From Chloroflexota bacterium (GTDB lineage Bacteria; Chloroflexota; Anaerolineae; B4-G1), in the NCBI GenBank assembly GCA_003648125.1, contig QMOE01000209.1, positions 1 through 5,300 of the forward strand: a DNA stretch of 5,300 nt. The letters are read 5' to 3'. The notes under the pieces were generated by a model. It worked only from the letters and a program-made list of their open reading frames with translations. It made no database searches and was not told where the DNA came from. Below, piece by piece: positions 4,944 through 5,300 of the stretch (position 1 is the stretch's first letter; each line of letters opens with the position of its first letter). The translations under genes and the position numbers were made by a program.

Positions 4944-5300
4944 TTATGGAACGTTTTTGACTAGAGACAGGTCACCGTCGCGGGCGGCGAGAAGCACGCT
5001 GCCCATGTACTCGTCCACCATCTCTGCCGTGAGCGGCACCGGCATGTTCTGCAACTTCATCCGCAACTGGGGGTCCTTGGCCGCAGCGAGTGCCCGCGCG
5101 ATGTGATCATTGGTGAAACCAGACACCTGGCCCAGAGTCGTCGGGAAGCCAACCCGCCGCGAAAGCTCGATCATTGCCTCGGCCACGGCCAGGCCCAGCT
5201 CACGACCGGAAAGCGCGTCCACATCCGCGTCGGTCAAGCCGGCCTGGCGGTAGATGCGGCCCACAGCACGCAAGGGAGCTTCGATGGCCGGTGCATAAAA
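4944..5300 (-). CDS. Iron-containing alcohol dehydrogenase, C-terminal part (5' partial)
   Basis: The last 118 residues of a group III (iron-activated) alcohol dehydrogenase; the start lies beyond the right edge. These enzymes use NAD(P) and a divalent metal to interconvert alcohols or hydroxy acids with aldehydes. Visible here is the helical C-terminal domain: A-M-I-E-L-S-R-R-V-G-F-P-T-T-L (42-56 of the fragment), matching the family's L-x-x-x-L-G-I-P-T-x-L, then H-I-A-R-A-L-A-A-A-K-D-P-Q-L (66-79), N-M-P-V-P-L-T (85-91) and a closing V-D-E-Y-M-G segment. The metal-binding His residues and the NAD-binding GGGS motif lie upstream and cannot be checked, so substrate is open. The frame stays open to position 5300; a TTG at 5273 is internal and not the start. 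It stops with TAA, 66 nt before the cyclodeaminase ATG, probably in the same transcript. Confidence 0.82.
   Translation of the reverse strand, partial: FYAPAIEAPLRAVGRIYRQAGLTDADVDALSGRELGLAVAEAMIELSRRVGFPTTLGQVSGFTNDHIARALAAAKDPQLRMKLQNMPVPLTAEMVDEYMGSVLLAARDGDLSLVKNVP

Noticed and set aside
4902..4945. Hairpin as a standard rho-independent terminator of the dehydrogenase gene
   Set aside because: The T-run is on the plus-strand side. In the minus-strand direction of the genes, the stem is followed by GAACGCTC, not by U residues.
1..5300. Search for tRNA, CRISPR, insertion sequence, toxin-antitoxin or defence genes
   Set aside because: No regularly spaced repeats, transposase motifs, tRNA-like folds or small paired genes were seen by eye. 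Nearly all sequence is accounted for by the listed genes.

Overview
This 5.3 kb window is an ordinary, gene-dense stretch of a bacterial chromosome with G+C-rich coding sequence. Codon use is biased to G/C in the third position, GTG and TTG starts occur, and Shine-Dalgarno (SD) sites are strong. The mix of a NatB-like ABC-2 permease, a stand-alone prepilin peptidase and an orphan polytopic membrane protein is reminiscent of Chloroflexota (Anaerolineae-like). That assignment is an inference from protein flavour; no rRNA or other marker gene is present. I see no tRNA, CRISPR array, insertion sequence, phage gene or defence cassette.

Layout. (1) 2-1144, plus strand: the C-terminal ~380 residues of an ABC-2 type exporter permease of the NatB/YhaP type; its first membrane helix and start lie left of the window. 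(2) 1201-1941, minus strand and convergent with it: a full-length type IV prepilin peptidase (family A24), with both catalytic aspartates and the four-cysteine zinc site. (3) 1942-2107: a divergent intergenic region with a near-consensus sigma70-type promoter for the rightward gene and a structured leader for the peptidase gene. (4) 2108-2929, plus strand: a nine-helix membrane protein of unknown function, best started at a TTG just after an AGGAG site. (5) 2930-2958: a short convergent junction holding a hairpin. (6) 5300-2959, minus strand: a co-directional cluster. It runs from the C-terminal part of an iron-containing alcohol dehydrogenase, past a 15-bp perfect intercistronic hairpin, to an ornithine cyclodeaminase/mu-crystallin family gene interrupted by an in-frame TAG, and then to an EamA-type drug/metabolite transporter whose GTG start overlaps the cyclodeaminase stop by 4 nt.

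How the genes may work together. The cyclodeaminase-family gene and the transporter look translationally coupled, which suggests that an amino or imino acid is made or interconverted and then moved across the membrane. The alcohol dehydrogenase upstream may belong to the same transcript. The amber codon would abolish the enzyme and probably reduce coupled translation of the transporter, unless it is a sequencing error. The two left-hand genes (exporter permease, prepilin peptidase) show no obvious link to each other or to the right-hand cluster.

The items most worth a second look are the amber-interrupted cyclodeaminase, its apparent loss of the classical catalytic Asp, the long intercistronic hairpin, and the promoter that moves the start of the orphan membrane protein. 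I found no convincing new multi-gene system.
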